From assembly GCF_000317575.1 (NCBI RefSeq), contig NC_019748.1:1938001-2002000 (forward strand): DNA of 64,000 nucleotides, read 5' to 3'. The notes under the pieces were generated by a model. It was not told the DNA's origin and searched no databases. It saw only the letters and a program-made list of their open reading frames with translations. Shown here piece by piece: positions 55,685 to 64,000 of the stretch (positions are counted from its first letter, which is position 1; each line of letters opens with the position of its first letter). Made by a program: the position numbers and the translations under genes. This DNA comes from Stanieria cyanosphaera PCC 7437 (GTDB taxonomy: Bacteria; Cyanobacteriota; Cyanobacteriia; Cyanobacteriales; Xenococcaceae).

Positions 55685-57076
55685 ATGAATCCTCTGTTTC
55701 AATCTACTCGTCGTCGTTTAGCTCTTTGGTACACTATTGTTACTGCGGTATTGCTATTTTTATTTGCTACGGGAGTTTATCTTTACGTTCGTAGTACTTT
55801 AATTGAGCGGATTGATGATACTCTCAAACACGTGATTGAAGTAGTTAATCGTTCAATTGTAATTCAACCGACTGCTAATAGTAATGTTAATTATCGAATT
55901 AATTTAGAAGCGAGTTTTCGTCATAATCCTGATGCTGTAGAAGATGATCGCATCGATCTTGAATGGTTTAATCCCGATCAACAATTACTGTGGTGGACAT
56001 TTTCTGAACCTTTAACCGTACCTTTGCATCCTAATCGTATTAGTGAAACGGTGTATTTATCAGATAATCGGATTTTACGGCAACTAACCAAAAAAATAGA
56101 AGTTAATCATCAGATTTTAGGTTATTTAAGAGTTAGTCATCCTTGGTTTGAAGTTACTAAACCGATTCATCAGTTAACTAGAGATTTGGCAATTGGCATT
56201 AGTTTGATGGTTCTTTCGGTAGCAGGAATTGGTTGGTGGTTATCAGGAATCGCGATCGAACCTGTGCGAAATTCGTACTCTAGTTTAAAACAATTTACTG
56301 CTGATGCTTCCCATGAGTTACGCAATCCGATTGCGACAATTCAAACTAATGTACAAATGGCATTAGCTTATCCTGAAGCAGAACCTCAACTGCAACAAAG
56401 ACAATTAAAAGTGATCGAAAGATTAACTCAAAGGTTGGGTAGATTAGTTAATGATTTATTATTTTTGGCGCGTTCTGATAGTGGCATTGTCCAAACTAAT
56501 TTTGAACCAGTACCATTAGATGCATTATTAATTGAAGTAATTGAAGAACAAAAAACCCTTGCCGAACAAAAAAATATTTTCTTATCAGTACATTTAATTG
56601 AACCCAATCTAAAATCTGATCTCAGTTGCGAAGAAGTTTTTACTGTACCAGGAGATTGGAATCAGTTAGCGCGTCTGTTTACTAATTTAATTGCTAACGC
56701 GATTGAACATACTAAAACAGAAACCAACTCTGAAGATTATCGACCTGCGATAGAAGTAGAATTACAACAAATTAAACGCCCTGCCAAACTTAAAGTTAGA
56801 AGAAATTATTCTGATTCACCTCGTTCTTTTGCTTTACAAATCAAAGTCAAAGATAATGGCAATGGTATTCCTGAATCAGCTTTACCTCACATCTTTGATC
56901 GCTTTTATCGGGCAGATCCTTCTCACAGTCATAACCGCGATTTAGAAAATGCCACAGGGGCAGGTTTAGGACTTGCGATCGCTAAAGCTATTGTTGAAAA
57001 TCATCAAGGACAAATTACTGTAGAAAGTGTAGTTAATCAAGGAACTACATTTACGGTGATTTTGCCACAAGATTGA
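55685..57076 (+). CDS. Sensor histidine kinase
   Basis: About 463 residues from the ATG at 55685. TM1 (LWYTIVTAVLLFLFATGVYL), a periplasmic domain of about 130 residues, TM2 (AIGISLMVLSVAGIGWWLSG), then HisKA with phosphoacceptor His210 (FTADASHELRNPIATIQ) and HATPase_c with N-box NLIANAIEHTK, G1 DNGNGIP and G2 GAGLGLAIAK. An insertion of about 35 residues follows the N-box. No response regulator is adjacent, so it is an orphan by position. The signal is unknown. Confidence 0.92.
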   Translation: MNPLFQSTRRRLALWYTIVTAVLLFLFATGVYLYVRSTLIERIDDTLKHVIEVVNRSIVIQPTANSNVNYRINLEASFRHNPDAVEDDRIDLEWFNPDQQLLWWTFSEPLTVPLHPNRISETVYLSDNRILRQLTKKIEVNHQILGYLRVSHPWFEVTKPIHQLTRDLAIGISLMVLSVAGIGWWLSGIAIEPVRNSYSSLKQFTADASHELRNPIATIQTNVQMALAYPEAEPQLQQRQLKVIERLTQRLGRLVNDLLFLARSDSGIVQTNFEPVPLDALLIEVIEEQKTLAEQKNIFLSVHLIEPNLKSDLSCEEVFTVPGDWNQLARLFTNLIANAIEHTKTETNSEDYRPAIEVELQQIKRPAKLKVRRNYSDSPRSFALQIKVKDNGNGIPESALPHIFDRFYRADPSHSHNRDLENATGAGLGLAIAKAIVENHQGQITVESVVNQGTTFTVILPQD

Positions 57077-57103
57077 GGTAGTTTTTTCGTACAAAATATA
57101 AAA

Positions 57104-57850
57104 ATGGAAAAAATTATGATTATTACGGGTAGTAGTCGTGGTATCGGTGCTGCTACTGCCTGTATTGCTGCCGAGCGTGGTTATGCTATTTGTGTTAACT
57201 ATCTTCATCAACAAAAAGCTGCCAATAACATTGTTGATTCTATTACACAGAATGGAGGTAAAGCGATCGCAGTCGCTGCTGACATTGCTTCTGAGACTGA
57301 GGTAATTCATTTGTTTAAAACAGTGGATCGACAATTAGGAAGGGTAAGTGCGCTGGTTAACAATACTGGAATTCTAGCGCAGCAAATGCGAGTAGAAAAT
57401 ATGAATGCTGCTCGTCTCAATCGAGTTTTTGCGACAAACATCACTGGTAGTTTCCTTTGTGCAAAAGAAGCTATTAAACGAATGTCTACTAAATATGGTG
57501 GTACAGGAGGAGCTATTGTGAATGTTTCCTCAGCAGCTTCTCGTCTAGGTTCTCCTAATGAGTATGTCGACTATGCTGCTTCCAAAGGCGCGATCGATAC
57601 GATGACAATTGGATTAGCGAAGGAAGTCGCCGAAGAGGGCATTCGCGTAAACGCTGTACGTCCAGCTTTTATCGACACTGATATTCATGCAAGCGGTGGA
57701 GAACCAAATCGGATCGAACGAGTCAAAGAGTTTATTCCTATGAAACGAGGAGGTCAACCAATTGAGGTAGCTAAGGCAATTTTATGGTTATTATCAGATG
57801 AGGCGTCCTATACAACAGGTTCATTTATAGATGTTGCAGGAGGCAAATAA
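57104..57850 (+). CDS. Short-chain dehydrogenase/reductase (SDR)
   Basis: A 248-residue classical SDR: TGSSRGIG (8-15) binds the cofactor, NNTG (86-89) stands in place of the usual NNAG, the catalytic Ser is in NVSSAAS (142-143), and Tyr157 and Lys161 are in YVDYAASKGA. GRPxxI-like RPAFIDTDI follows. Arg12 after the first Gly-loop residues fits NADP(H) use. It may reduce a 3-oxoacyl or sugar substrate; the precise one is unknown. It lies 27 bp after the histidine kinase gene, so they may be cotranscribed. Confidence 0.9.
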   Translation: MEKIMIITGSSRGIGAATACIAAERGYAICVNYLHQQKAANNIVDSITQNGGKAIAVAADIASETEVIHLFKTVDRQLGRVSALVNNTGILAQQMRVENMNAARLNRVFATNITGSFLCAKEAIKRMSTKYGGTGGAIVNVSSAASRLGSPNEYVDYAASKGAIDTMTIGLAKEVAEEGIRVNAVRPAFIDTDIHASGGEPNRIERVKEFIPMKRGGQPIEVAKAILWLLSDEASYTTGSFIDVAGGK

Positions 57851-57953
57851 CCCCAGTCTAATTTCCGCAATATTTACAGCAGTTTTCGTGCTTAGTAGAC
57901 TATAAGGCAGAAGGCAGAAATACAAACTGGAAATCGCTGTAAGGAGCGAACAA

Positions 57954-58814
57954 ATGACTCCAAAGTTGACGATTCGACCCATGACCTCTTCAGAGGTTCA
58001 GCTTGCTCTCGATTGGGCAGCCCAAGAAGGCTGGAATCCTGGTTTACACGATGCCACCTCTTTCTACGCCACCGATCCAGCAGGATTTCTGATTGCAGAA
58101 CTTGAGGGGGAACAGATCGGTTGTATCTCCGTAGTTCGCTACAATAGCAAATTTGGATTTATCGGGCTTTACATCGTTAAACCTCAATGGCGAGGACTTG
58201 GGTACGGACTTCAATTGTGGCAAACTGCATGGCAGCAGTTGATTAGTCGACTTGATTCGGAAAACTTTAGCATTGGTTTAGATGGAGTGCTGGAGAAGGA
58301 ATCAACCTATCATCAGGCTGGATTTACAGCAGCATATCGTCATGTTCGTTACGTTTATGAACCTATTTCATCCAATTCAGTTCCGAGTGATGTAATTTCA
58401 CTAACGGATGTGCCATTAAAACAAATCATTCTTTATGACACAAAATTTTTTCCAGCGTCACGTCCTCAGTTTTTGTCGCCTTGGATTCACTTTGCAGAAG
58501 CTGCCTATGGAATTGTATCGGGCGATCGCCTTTGTGGTTACGGAGTGTTGCGTTCCTGCCGTCAAGGTTTTAAAATTGGACCTTTGTTTGCAGATACGTT
58601 CGAGATTGCAGATTCTCTATTTCGTGCCTTGACGTATCATGCTGAAGGGCAGCCTGTATTTATCGACATTCCCGATGTTCAACCAGCATTACCAGTTTTA
58701 ATTCAACGCTATTGTTTAGAGTCTGTGTTTACTTGTGTGCGAATGTATCGAGGCAATGTGCCAAATCTTGATGTAGAGCGCATTTTTGGAGTGACAACTT
58801 TGGAACTTGGATAG
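57954..58814 (+). CDS. GNAT-family N-acetyltransferase (two-domain)
   Basis: A 286-residue protein with AAGGAG well placed before the ATG. Residues 1-140 are a GNAT domain with the acetyl-CoA loop QWRGLGYGLQLW and LDWAAQEGWNPGLHDATSFY near the N-terminus; residues about 160-280 are a second domain with VSGDRLCGYGVLRSCRQGFKI and IGPLFADTFEIADSLFRAL, as in the YitH-type group that carries an extra GNAT-like domain. The substrate is not known. It follows the SDR on the same strand by about 100 bp. Confidence 0.85.
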   Translation: MTPKLTIRPMTSSEVQLALDWAAQEGWNPGLHDATSFYATDPAGFLIAELEGEQIGCISVVRYNSKFGFIGLYIVKPQWRGLGYGLQLWQTAWQQLISRLDSENFSIGLDGVLEKESTYHQAGFTAAYRHVRYVYEPISSNSVPSDVISLTDVPLKQIILYDTKFFPASRPQFLSPWIHFAEAAYGIVSGDRLCGYGVLRSCRQGFKIGPLFADTFEIADSLFRALTYHAEGQPVFIDIPDVQPALPVLIQRYCLESVFTCVRMYRGNVPNLDVERIFGVTTLELG

Positions 58815-58854
58815 AGAAAATGAAGAAATTTTAGGTATTTTTGTAGTTTTTTTT

Positions 58855-58912
58855 TTCAAACAAAACACTTCTGAAATAGCGAGAATTGAATCCCTTTCAC
58901 TCCAGAAGTGTT
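58855..58912 (-). terminator. Terminator of the RRM protein gene
   Basis: AACACTTCTG (58864-58873) pairs perfectly with CAGAAGTGTT (58903-58912) around a 29-nt loop. On the reverse strand the stem is followed by TTGTTTG and a run of A, so the strand matches the RRM gene ending at 58936. Confidence 0.65.
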
Positions 58913-58935
58913 AAATTTTAGTTTAAGTTGAAATT

Positions 58936-59226
58936 TTAGAAACGATTGTTTCTACGTCCGCCGCCACCAAAAGAGTTTTTGTTTTCACGAGGTCTAGCTT
59001 TATTAACTTTTAACTCGCGATCCATCCACTCTGCGCCGTCTAATTTAGCGATCGCTGCATCTTCTTCTGCTTCTGTTTCCATTTCTACAAAAGCAAAACC
59101 ACGCTTGCGTCCTGTTTCACGGTCAGTAGGAAAATGAACTCGTTTAACACTGCCATACTCAGCAAAAACTTCTGTTAGATCTTCTGGACCAATCTCATAA
59201 TCCAGATTGCCTACGTAAATTGACAT
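58936..59226 (-). CDS. RNA-binding RRM protein, cyanobacterial Rbp type
   Basis: A 96-residue single-RRM protein with RNP2 IYVGNLDY and RNP1 RKRGFAFVEM, and a short Gly/Asn/Arg-rich tail (NSFGGGGRRNNRF). Cyanobacterial Rbp proteins of this size are often cold-induced and bind mRNA; the Gly-rich tail marks the group that includes RbpA. The start ATG is clear, and a hairpin terminator follows the stop. Cytosolic. Confidence 0.95.
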   Translation of the reverse strand: MSIYVGNLDYEIGPEDLTEVFAEYGSVKRVHFPTDRETGRKRGFAFVEMETEAEEDAAIAKLDGAEWMDRELKVNKARPRENKNSFGGGGRRNNRF

Positions 59227-59386
59227 AAGTTGATTGTCTCCTCAATCAAAAGTGTGTAGAGAGATAAGATTTCGGAGTGAAGCTTGTCAATACCAGATGG
59301 AAAACCTATCAATACTGAATGCAAATTCTAATCTTCAATCTCTATTCTCAGGATTAATGATAACACTTTATTTGAGAATGTCAGAT

Positions 59387-60172
59387 TCAAAATTCCAAAA
59401 TTACAGGAGCATGATCACTTGGTTTATCTAATTTTCTTGGTTCAAGGTCAATTTTACAATTAATTGCTTGTTTGTATAACTTTTGTGTCAAATAATGATG
59501 ATCGATGCGCCAACCACGATTACGAACAAAACCAGCAGCACGATAATCCCACCAACTATAATGTCCTGTTTCTGAATTAAATTTACGAAAAACATCTTGA
59601 AAACCAATCGCTAATACTTCTCGTAAAGCTTCTCTTTCTGTAGGAGAAGACATAATATGATTTTCTTTGCCTTTGGGATTATAAATATCTCGATCTTCTA
59701 AAGCAATATTAAAATCACCACAAATACAAATTTCTCTAGTTTCTTTATCTTGTAAAGTGGCTAAATATTCGCCCAACAATTTTAACCAAGCTAACTTATA
59801 TTGATATTTTTCACTTCCCACTGCTGAACCATTAGGAACATAAAGATTAACCACTCTAATATCTGCGATGACTCCTGTGATTACTCGCTTTTGTAAGTCA
59901 AATTCTGCAACTATATCACCTAAAATAGGACTAAAACCGCTACTCACCTCGGTTAAAGGAGTTCTACTAAAAATAGCGACACCGTTATAAGCTTTTTGCC
60001 CTGAAATGTAGAGATGATAACCTAATTGTTCAAAAGCAAGTCGAGGAAAATCTTGATCGATCACTTTGGTTTCTTGTAAACAAAGAACGTCTACAGAATT
60101 TTGGCTTAACCAATCAACTACAATTTGTTGACGAGTCCGAATTGAGTTGACATTCCAAGTCGCGATTTTCAT
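59387..60172 (-). CDS. xthA: Exodeoxyribonuclease III (AP endonuclease)
   Basis: A 261-residue XthA/ExoA-family enzyme. MKIATWNVNSIRTRQQIVVD and CLQETKVIDQDFP carry the metal-binding Asn and Glu, NLYVPNG the catalytic Tyr region, CGDFNIALEDRD the Asp/Asn pair and KPSDHAPVILEF the terminal Asp-His. It cuts abasic sites and degrades 3' ends in base-excision repair. Length is standard. Monocistronic, divergent from menH. Confidence 0.95.
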   Translation of the reverse strand: MKIATWNVNSIRTRQQIVVDWLSQNSVDVLCLQETKVIDQDFPRLAFEQLGYHLYISGQKAYNGVAIFSRTPLTEVSSGFSPILGDIVAEFDLQKRVITGVIADIRVVNLYVPNGSAVGSEKYQYKLAWLKLLGEYLATLQDKETREICICGDFNIALEDRDIYNPKGKENHIMSSPTEREALREVLAIGFQDVFRKFNSETGHYSWWDYRAAGFVRNRGWRIDHHYLTQKLYKQAINCKIDLEPRKLDKPSDHAPVILEF

Positions 60173-60250
60173 CTTCCGTTTGAATTTTAATTAACGAGTT
60201 TTAAATTATCTCATTTACAGTCAAAATAAACTTGAAAATATTATATTTTA

Positions 60251-61051
60251 ATGATTTTAGAAAATTATCAATTTAATTATTCTTGGCAAGGCAATAAAAA
60301 CAAACCTGTTATTTTATTTCTTCATGGATTTATGGGCGATCGCTTTGATTTTGAGCAAGTTATTTCTTTGCTTTCTTCTTCTTTTTCTTTTCTTACTGTG
60401 GATTTACCTGGTCACGGTAAAACTAAAATTTTTGGCTCAGAGGAATATTATACTATGTCAAAAACTGCTCAAGCTTTAATTGAATTATTACAAAAAAATC
60501 AAATTGCTAGATGTTTTTTAGTAGGCTATTCTTTAGGTGGTCGTTTGGCTTTATATTTAACTATTTATTTTCCTAACTATTTTGAGAAAGTTGTTTTAGA
60601 ATCTGCTTCTCCTGGATTAATAGCAGAAAAAGAACGTCATCTACGTCTTAAAAAAGACTGTCAACTTGCAGCAAAATTAGAAACAAACGATTTTGAAGCT
60701 TTTCTAAATCAATGGTATAGTAATTCTTTATTTAATTCGTTTAAAAAACATCGCGATTTTAATCAAGCCATCCAAAAAAGATTAAAAAATAATCCCCAAG
60801 AGTTAGCAAAATCTTTAAGAAATCTCAGTACAGGACTTCAACCTTCTCTATGGCAGCAACTTAAATTCAACAAAATACCTCTACTGTTTGTGGTCGGAGA
60901 ATTAGATCAAAAATTTGTTTTGATAAATACTCAAATGTCAAAACTATGTCCCAATTCTCAATTAAAAATAATTAAAAATAGTGGTCATAATATTCATTTT
61001 GAAAATCCTGTTGAGTATTCAAAAGTTATTAAAAATTTTTTATTTAAATAA
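60251..61051 (+). CDS. menH: 2-succinyl-6-hydroxy-2,4-cyclohexadiene-1-carboxylate synthase (MenH)
   Basis: A 266-residue alpha/beta-hydrolase close to MenH. LFLHGFMGDRFDFEQVISLL carries the oxyanion region, VDLPGHGKT, the nucleophile elbow VGYSLGGRLALYL with Ser, FVVGELDQKF with the Asp, and NSGHNIHFENP with the His. MenH works in the menaquinone/phylloquinone pathway that supplies the A1 quinone of photosystem I in cyanobacteria. The gene is very AT-rich (Asn, Lys and Ile-rich codons). Other men genes are not in the window, so a related hydrolase cannot be ruled out. Confidence 0.85.
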   Translation: MILENYQFNYSWQGNKNKPVILFLHGFMGDRFDFEQVISLLSSSFSFLTVDLPGHGKTKIFGSEEYYTMSKTAQALIELLQKNQIARCFLVGYSLGGRLALYLTIYFPNYFEKVVLESASPGLIAEKERHLRLKKDCQLAAKLETNDFEAFLNQWYSNSLFNSFKKHRDFNQAIQKRLKNNPQELAKSLRNLSTGLQPSLWQQLKFNKIPLLFVVGELDQKFVLINTQMSKLCPNSQLKIIKNSGHNIHFENPVEYSKVIKNFLFK

Positions 61052-61082
61052 GTTCAAAAAATATTTATACTTAACAACAAAA

Positions 61083-61601
61083 TTAACTAGGATTAACTAA
61101 ATTTTTCTTGGATTCTGGCATAATACTCGGAAAAGCCATTGTGAGCAACATAATCAAATTTGCTACCCAAAACAACAAAACTAACCATAAGAAACCAAGC
61201 CAAGGTTGCGGATAACTAACTAAGTTTATTCCCGACCACAATTGCCAAATCCGAAACCCAGTATAAACTGTTCCAATCGTAACCACAACACTTGGGCATA
61301 ACCAACGACTAAAACTTATTTCAGAAGTAAGCTGAACCACAACGGCTAATAAATAACAACTGAAAAACTGACGAGATAGCGATCGCTCCCAAAAAACAAC
61401 CAACATTACCGTAGGAAGAATTACTCCAATCACTAAGGCAACCTTGACCCAAATTCTCATAAACTGCCACTGTGTCTCACTGAAAGCCATAATTGGTTTT
61501 AGTTTTAAAATTTGATGTTTAACTAACCAACCAACTCCGCCACTCAAGCAAGTAGCGATCGCAATAAATAACCAGACAGTAAGCCAGTGATTGGGATTCA
61601 T
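61083..61601 (-). CDS. Hypothetical multi-pass membrane protein
   Basis: A 172-residue protein with about five hydrophobic segments: WLTVWLFIAIATCLSGGVGW, WVKVALVIGVILPTVMLVVFW, FFSCYLLAVVVQL, VVVTIGTVYTGFRIW and WLGFLWLVLLFWVANLIMLL. The tail is polar (ESKKNLVNPS). No charged motif or family signature was recognised. Plasma-membrane location is likely. It converges with menH (32 bp between stops). Confidence 0.7.
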   Translation of the reverse strand: MNPNHWLTVWLFIAIATCLSGGVGWLVKHQILKLKPIMAFSETQWQFMRIWVKVALVIGVILPTVMLVVFWERSLSRQFFSCYLLAVVVQLTSEISFSRWLCPSVVVTIGTVYTGFRIWQLWSGINLVSYPQPWLGFLWLVLLFWVANLIMLLTMAFPSIMPESKKNLVNPS

Positions 61602-61696
61602 TTTAATTACTTACTATAGCCTTTTTCATAGTTGTGAAGTACAATCAACACCCCAGTTTTTGTTTATGGTTAATTGATAACTGGTAACTGGTGTAC

Positions 61697-61716
61697 AGAC
61701 GTTCCATGGAACGTCT
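61697..61716. repeat. Perfect 20-bp palindrome AGACGTTCCATGGAACGTCT
   Basis: The sequence is its own reverse complement and is flanked by GATAACTGGTAACTGGTGT on one side and CTACTGGTCACTGAT on the other. Palindromes of the type GTAGAGACG...CGTCTCTAC are common dispersed repeats in cyanobacteria. Confidence 0.85.
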
Positions 61717-61795
61717 CTACTGGTCACTGATTAAAATAGCTGCCTTCGATGTAGAAAGCAGCTTAAAGTTAAATTACTAATTTGGAGAATGAAAA

Positions 61796-63421
61796 TTAGT
61801 AGTCGAAGTCACCGCCACCTGGTGCAGCAGGAGCTTTTTCTTTTTCAGGTTTATCAACTACGATACATTCAGTAGTTAAGACCATACCTGCAATAGAAGC
61901 TGCGTTTTGTAGAGCGGAACGAGTTACTTTAGCTGGGTCAACAATACCTGCTTCAAACATATCAACAAATTCGTTGTTAGCAGCATTGAAGCCAACATTA
62001 AAGTCTTTTTCTTTAACTCTTTCAGCAATTACCGCACCGTTTTGACCAGCGTTTTCAGCAATTCTTTTTAGAGGTGCAGTTAAAGCACGAGCAACGATTA
62101 AAGCACCTGTTAGAGCTTCGTTAGAAAGGTTGCTATTAGCCCAAGTTTCGAGTTCAGGAGCGAGGTGAGCTAAAGTAGTACCACCACCAGGAACAATACC
62201 TTCTTCTACGGCTGCTTTAGTTGCGTTGATTGCGTCTTCTAAACGAAGTTTGCGGTCTTTCATTTCGGTTTCAGTAGCAGCACCTACTTTGACGACAGCT
62301 ACACCACCAGCTAATTTAGCTAGGCGTTCTTGAAGTTTTTCTTTGTCGTAGGAAGATTCGGTTTCGTCGATTTGACGGCGAATTTGTTCGCAACGAGCTT
62401 TAACAGCTTGTTCGTTACCTTCAGCAACAATGGTGGTGTTGTCTTTAGTAATGGTGATACGACGAGCTTTACCAAGCATATCTACTTTGGTATTTTCTAA
62501 TTTTAAGCCCGCATCTTCAGAGATTAATTGACCACCAGTTAGAACAGCGATATCTTCAAGCATTTGCTTACGGCGATCGCCAAAACCAGGAGCTTTTACT
62601 GCTGCTACGTTGAGTACGCCACGAAGACGGTTAACAACTAAAGTAGCTAAAGCTTCTTTTTCGATGTCTTCAGCAATAATCATCAAGGGTTTGCCTTGAC
62701 GAGCTACTTGTTCTAAAACTGGAACTAAGTCTTGTACTAAAGTGATTTTTTTATCAGTGATCAAGATAAAAGGATCATCGAGAACCGCTTCCATGCGTTC
62801 GGTATCAGTGACAAAGTAAGGAGAGGTATAACCTTTGTCAAAGCGCATCCCTTCAGTGATTTCTAATTCGGTAGTCATAGACTTACCTTCTTCAAGGGAA
62901 ATCACGCCTTCTTTACCTACTTTATCCATCGCTTGAGCGATCATGCTACCTACTTCGTCGTCGTTACCAGCAGAGATAGCACCAACTTGAGCGATCGCTT
63001 TGGAATCTTCAATTTGCTTGGCGTGTTGAGCAATTTTGTCGACTAAATATTCTGTAGCTTTATCAATTCCGCGTTTGAGAGCGATAGGATTAGCACCGGC
63101 AGCAACGTTGCGTAAGCCTTCTTTGACAATCGCATGAGCGAGAACTGTAGCAGTAGTAGTACCGTCACCTGCCACATCATTAGTTTTGGAAGCAGCTTGA
63201 CGAATTAAAGATACTCCAGTATTTTCAATGTGATCTTCTAATTCGATTTCTTTGGCGATTGTTACCCCATCATTAACGATTTGGGGTGCGCCAAATTTCT
63301 TTTCTAATACTACGTTACGTCCTTTAGGGCCAAGAGTAACTGCAACGGATTCTGCTAAAATATCAATTCCTCGTTCTAAGGCACGGCGTGCTTCGTCGTT
63401 GTAGATAATTGATTTAGCCAT
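61796..63421 (-). CDS. groEL: Chaperonin GroEL
   Basis: A 541-residue GroEL of the operon-encoded type. [19 protein letters not shown], the ATP-binding [34 protein letters not shown] and [15 protein letters not shown] are all conserved. The C-terminal tail ([12 protein letters not shown]) is short and not the classical GGM repeat, a common feature of cyanobacterial GroEL1. It forms the double-ring folding chamber with GroES. It lies 94 bp after groES and under the CIRCE/HrcA control upstream of groES. Confidence 0.98.
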   Translation of the reverse strand: MAKSIIYNDEARRALERGIDILAESVAVTLGPKGRNVVLEKKFGAPQIVNDGVTIAKEIELEDHIENTGVSLIRQAASKTNDVAGDGTTTATVLAHAIVKEGLRNVAAGANPIALKRGIDKATEYLVDKIAQHAKQIEDSKAIAQVGAISAGNDDEVGSMIAQAMDKVGKEGVISLEEGKSMTTELEITEGMRFDKGYTSPYFVTDTERMEAVLDDPFILITDKKITLVQDLVPVLEQVARQGKPLMIIAEDIEKEALATLVVNRLRGVLNVAAVKAPGFGDRRKQMLEDIAVLTGGQLISEDAGLKLENTKVDMLGKARRITITKDNTTIVAEGNEQAVKARCEQIRRQIDETESSYDKEKLQERLAKLAGGVAVVKVGAATETEMKDRKLRLEDAINATKAAVEEGIVPGGGTTLAHLAPELETWANSNLSNEALTGALIVARALTAPLKRIAENAGQNGAVIAERVKEKDFNVGFNAANNEFVDMFEAGIVDPAKVTRSALQNAASIAGMVLTTECIVVDKPEKEKAPAAPGGGDFDY

Positions 63422-63515
63422 AGGTTTATCTGTTCTTCCTTGAAACTAATATTGTGAACTTGAAAGTAACTTAAATGTTGATGAGATGATTGTCAGTTAT
63501 TACTAACTCTGACTA

Positions 63516-63827
63516 CTAAGCAACAGATGCTAGAATATCTTTTTCAGATAAAAGAACGTAATCTTCTCCGCCAAGTTTGATATCAGTTCCAGCATATTTG
63601 GAGTAGAGAACTTTATCTCCTACTTTGACTTCCAAAGGTACATTACCGCCATCATCATTGCGTTTACCAGGCCCAACAGCAACTACTTCACCTACTTGAG
63701 GTTTTTCTTTGGCAGTGTCTGGTAAAAGGATACCACCAGAAGTTTTCTCTTCAGAAGCACTGACTTTGACAAATACGCGATCGCCTAAAGGTTTAACTGT
63801 TGAAACATTAATTGAAATAGCTGCCAT
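63516..63827 (-). CDS. groES: Co-chaperonin GroES
   Basis: A 103-residue Gro[22 protein letters not shown] then [20 protein letters not shown] form the beta barrel and mobile loop ([11 protein letters not shown]), and [20 protein letters not shown] the rest. It caps GroEL. It is the first gene of the groES-groEL operon, with AGGAGG-like CTGGAGGATTAG just upstream of the ATG and a CIRCE element 46 bp before the start. Confidence 0.98.
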   Translation of the reverse strand: MAAISINVSTVKPLGDRVFVKVSASEEKTSGGILLPDTAKEKPQVGEVVAVGPGKRNDDGGNVPLEVKVGDKVLYSKYAGTDIKLGGEDYVLLSEKDILASVA

Positions 63828-63872
63828 AGACTAATCCTCCAGATATATTTGAGAAGAGAGCTTTCTTTTAAG

Positions 63873-63899
63873 TTAGCACTCTCACCTTCCGAGTGCTAA
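63873..63899. promoter_or_regulatory. CIRCE operator (HrcA-binding site) for groESL
   Basis: TTAGCACTC, a 9-nt spacer and GAGTGCTAA match the consensus CIRCE inverted repeat exactly. It lies 46 bp upstream of the groES start, where HrcA represses transcription until heat shock. Confidence 0.97.
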
Positions 63900-64000
63900 T
63901 TTAGCTAAATAAGGTAGGAGATGGCAACTGTTTGGATAGTGCGGTTTACCGTACAATCTTGTGACGTTGATTTAAATGTAGATAGCAGTGGCAAAAGAAA

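Noticed and set aside
63900-63987. A K-box-type heat-shock element next to CIRCE
   Set aside because: I looked for the GTTCGG-NNAN-CCNNAC pattern reported for some cyanobacterial groESL promoters and did not find a convincing match.
63988-64000. GTG start of a forward gene (MAKE...) at the window edge
   Set aside because: Only four codons are visible, so no gene can be supported.

Overview
The window comes from a cyanobacterial chromosome. The octamer GCGATCGC (HIP1) recurs throughout, base composition is AT-rich, and the gene set is cyanobacterial: nickel superoxide dismutase with its maturation protease, MenH of the phylloquinone route, a CIRCE-controlled groESL operon, HicAB modules, a CYP110-like P450 and a glycine-rich RRM protein. 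The many palindromic dispersed repeats and transposon remnants suggest a large, repeat-rich genome such as a pleurocapsalean (Stanieria-like) strain; that placement is an inference.

Layout. 1-1470: a helicase-like gene cut off by a decayed DDE insertion sequence. 1.5-8 kb: a YdeP/FdhF-like molybdopterin oxidoreductase, a frameshifted two-partner-secretion (TPS) protein and an aspartate aminotransferase. 8.3-11.3 kb: a MalK/UgpC-type ABC ATPase with a GH13 alpha-glucanase. 11.9-14.9 kb: four same-strand genes, namely an ArsR regulator, a cupin, a cupin-globin fusion and a SAM methyltransferase. 15-20 kb: a hicAB pair, a second hicB with a broken hicA, then a haem-oxygenase-like diiron enzyme, an NPPY methyltransferase, a LysE-type exporter and a 64-aa peptide gene. 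20-21.3 kb: an atypical kinase and an IS630-type remnant. 22-26 kb: the reverse-strand cluster rplS, trnW, secE, nusG, rplK, rplA, rplJ, rplL.

26.6-45 kb: a protein with 16-aa tandem repeats, trnC, an RND pump, an anti-sigma ATPase, rlmD, a P450, a small P-loop kinase, sepF-proC, a YjbQ protein, a two-gene ABC exporter, a curli-like exported protein, an Asn/Ser-rich membrane protein and a membrane-anchored subtilase. 45-52 kb: sodN-sodX, aroA, aroC, a second exported repeat protein, proA and folB. 52-64 kb: small unknown proteins, a PH-domain protein, ruvB, an MNT/HEPN module with a truncated toxin, an orphan histidine kinase, an SDR, a GNAT, an RRM protein, xthA, menH and groES-groEL.

Most genes are ordinary housekeeping. 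The most unusual parts are the cupin-globin fusion and its neighbours (11.9-14.9 kb), the diiron oxygenase / methyltransferase / exporter group (16.7-20.1 kb), and several genes caught decaying by identifiable small mutations: a TGTA duplication, an A-tract contraction, an amber codon and in-frame palindrome insertions.
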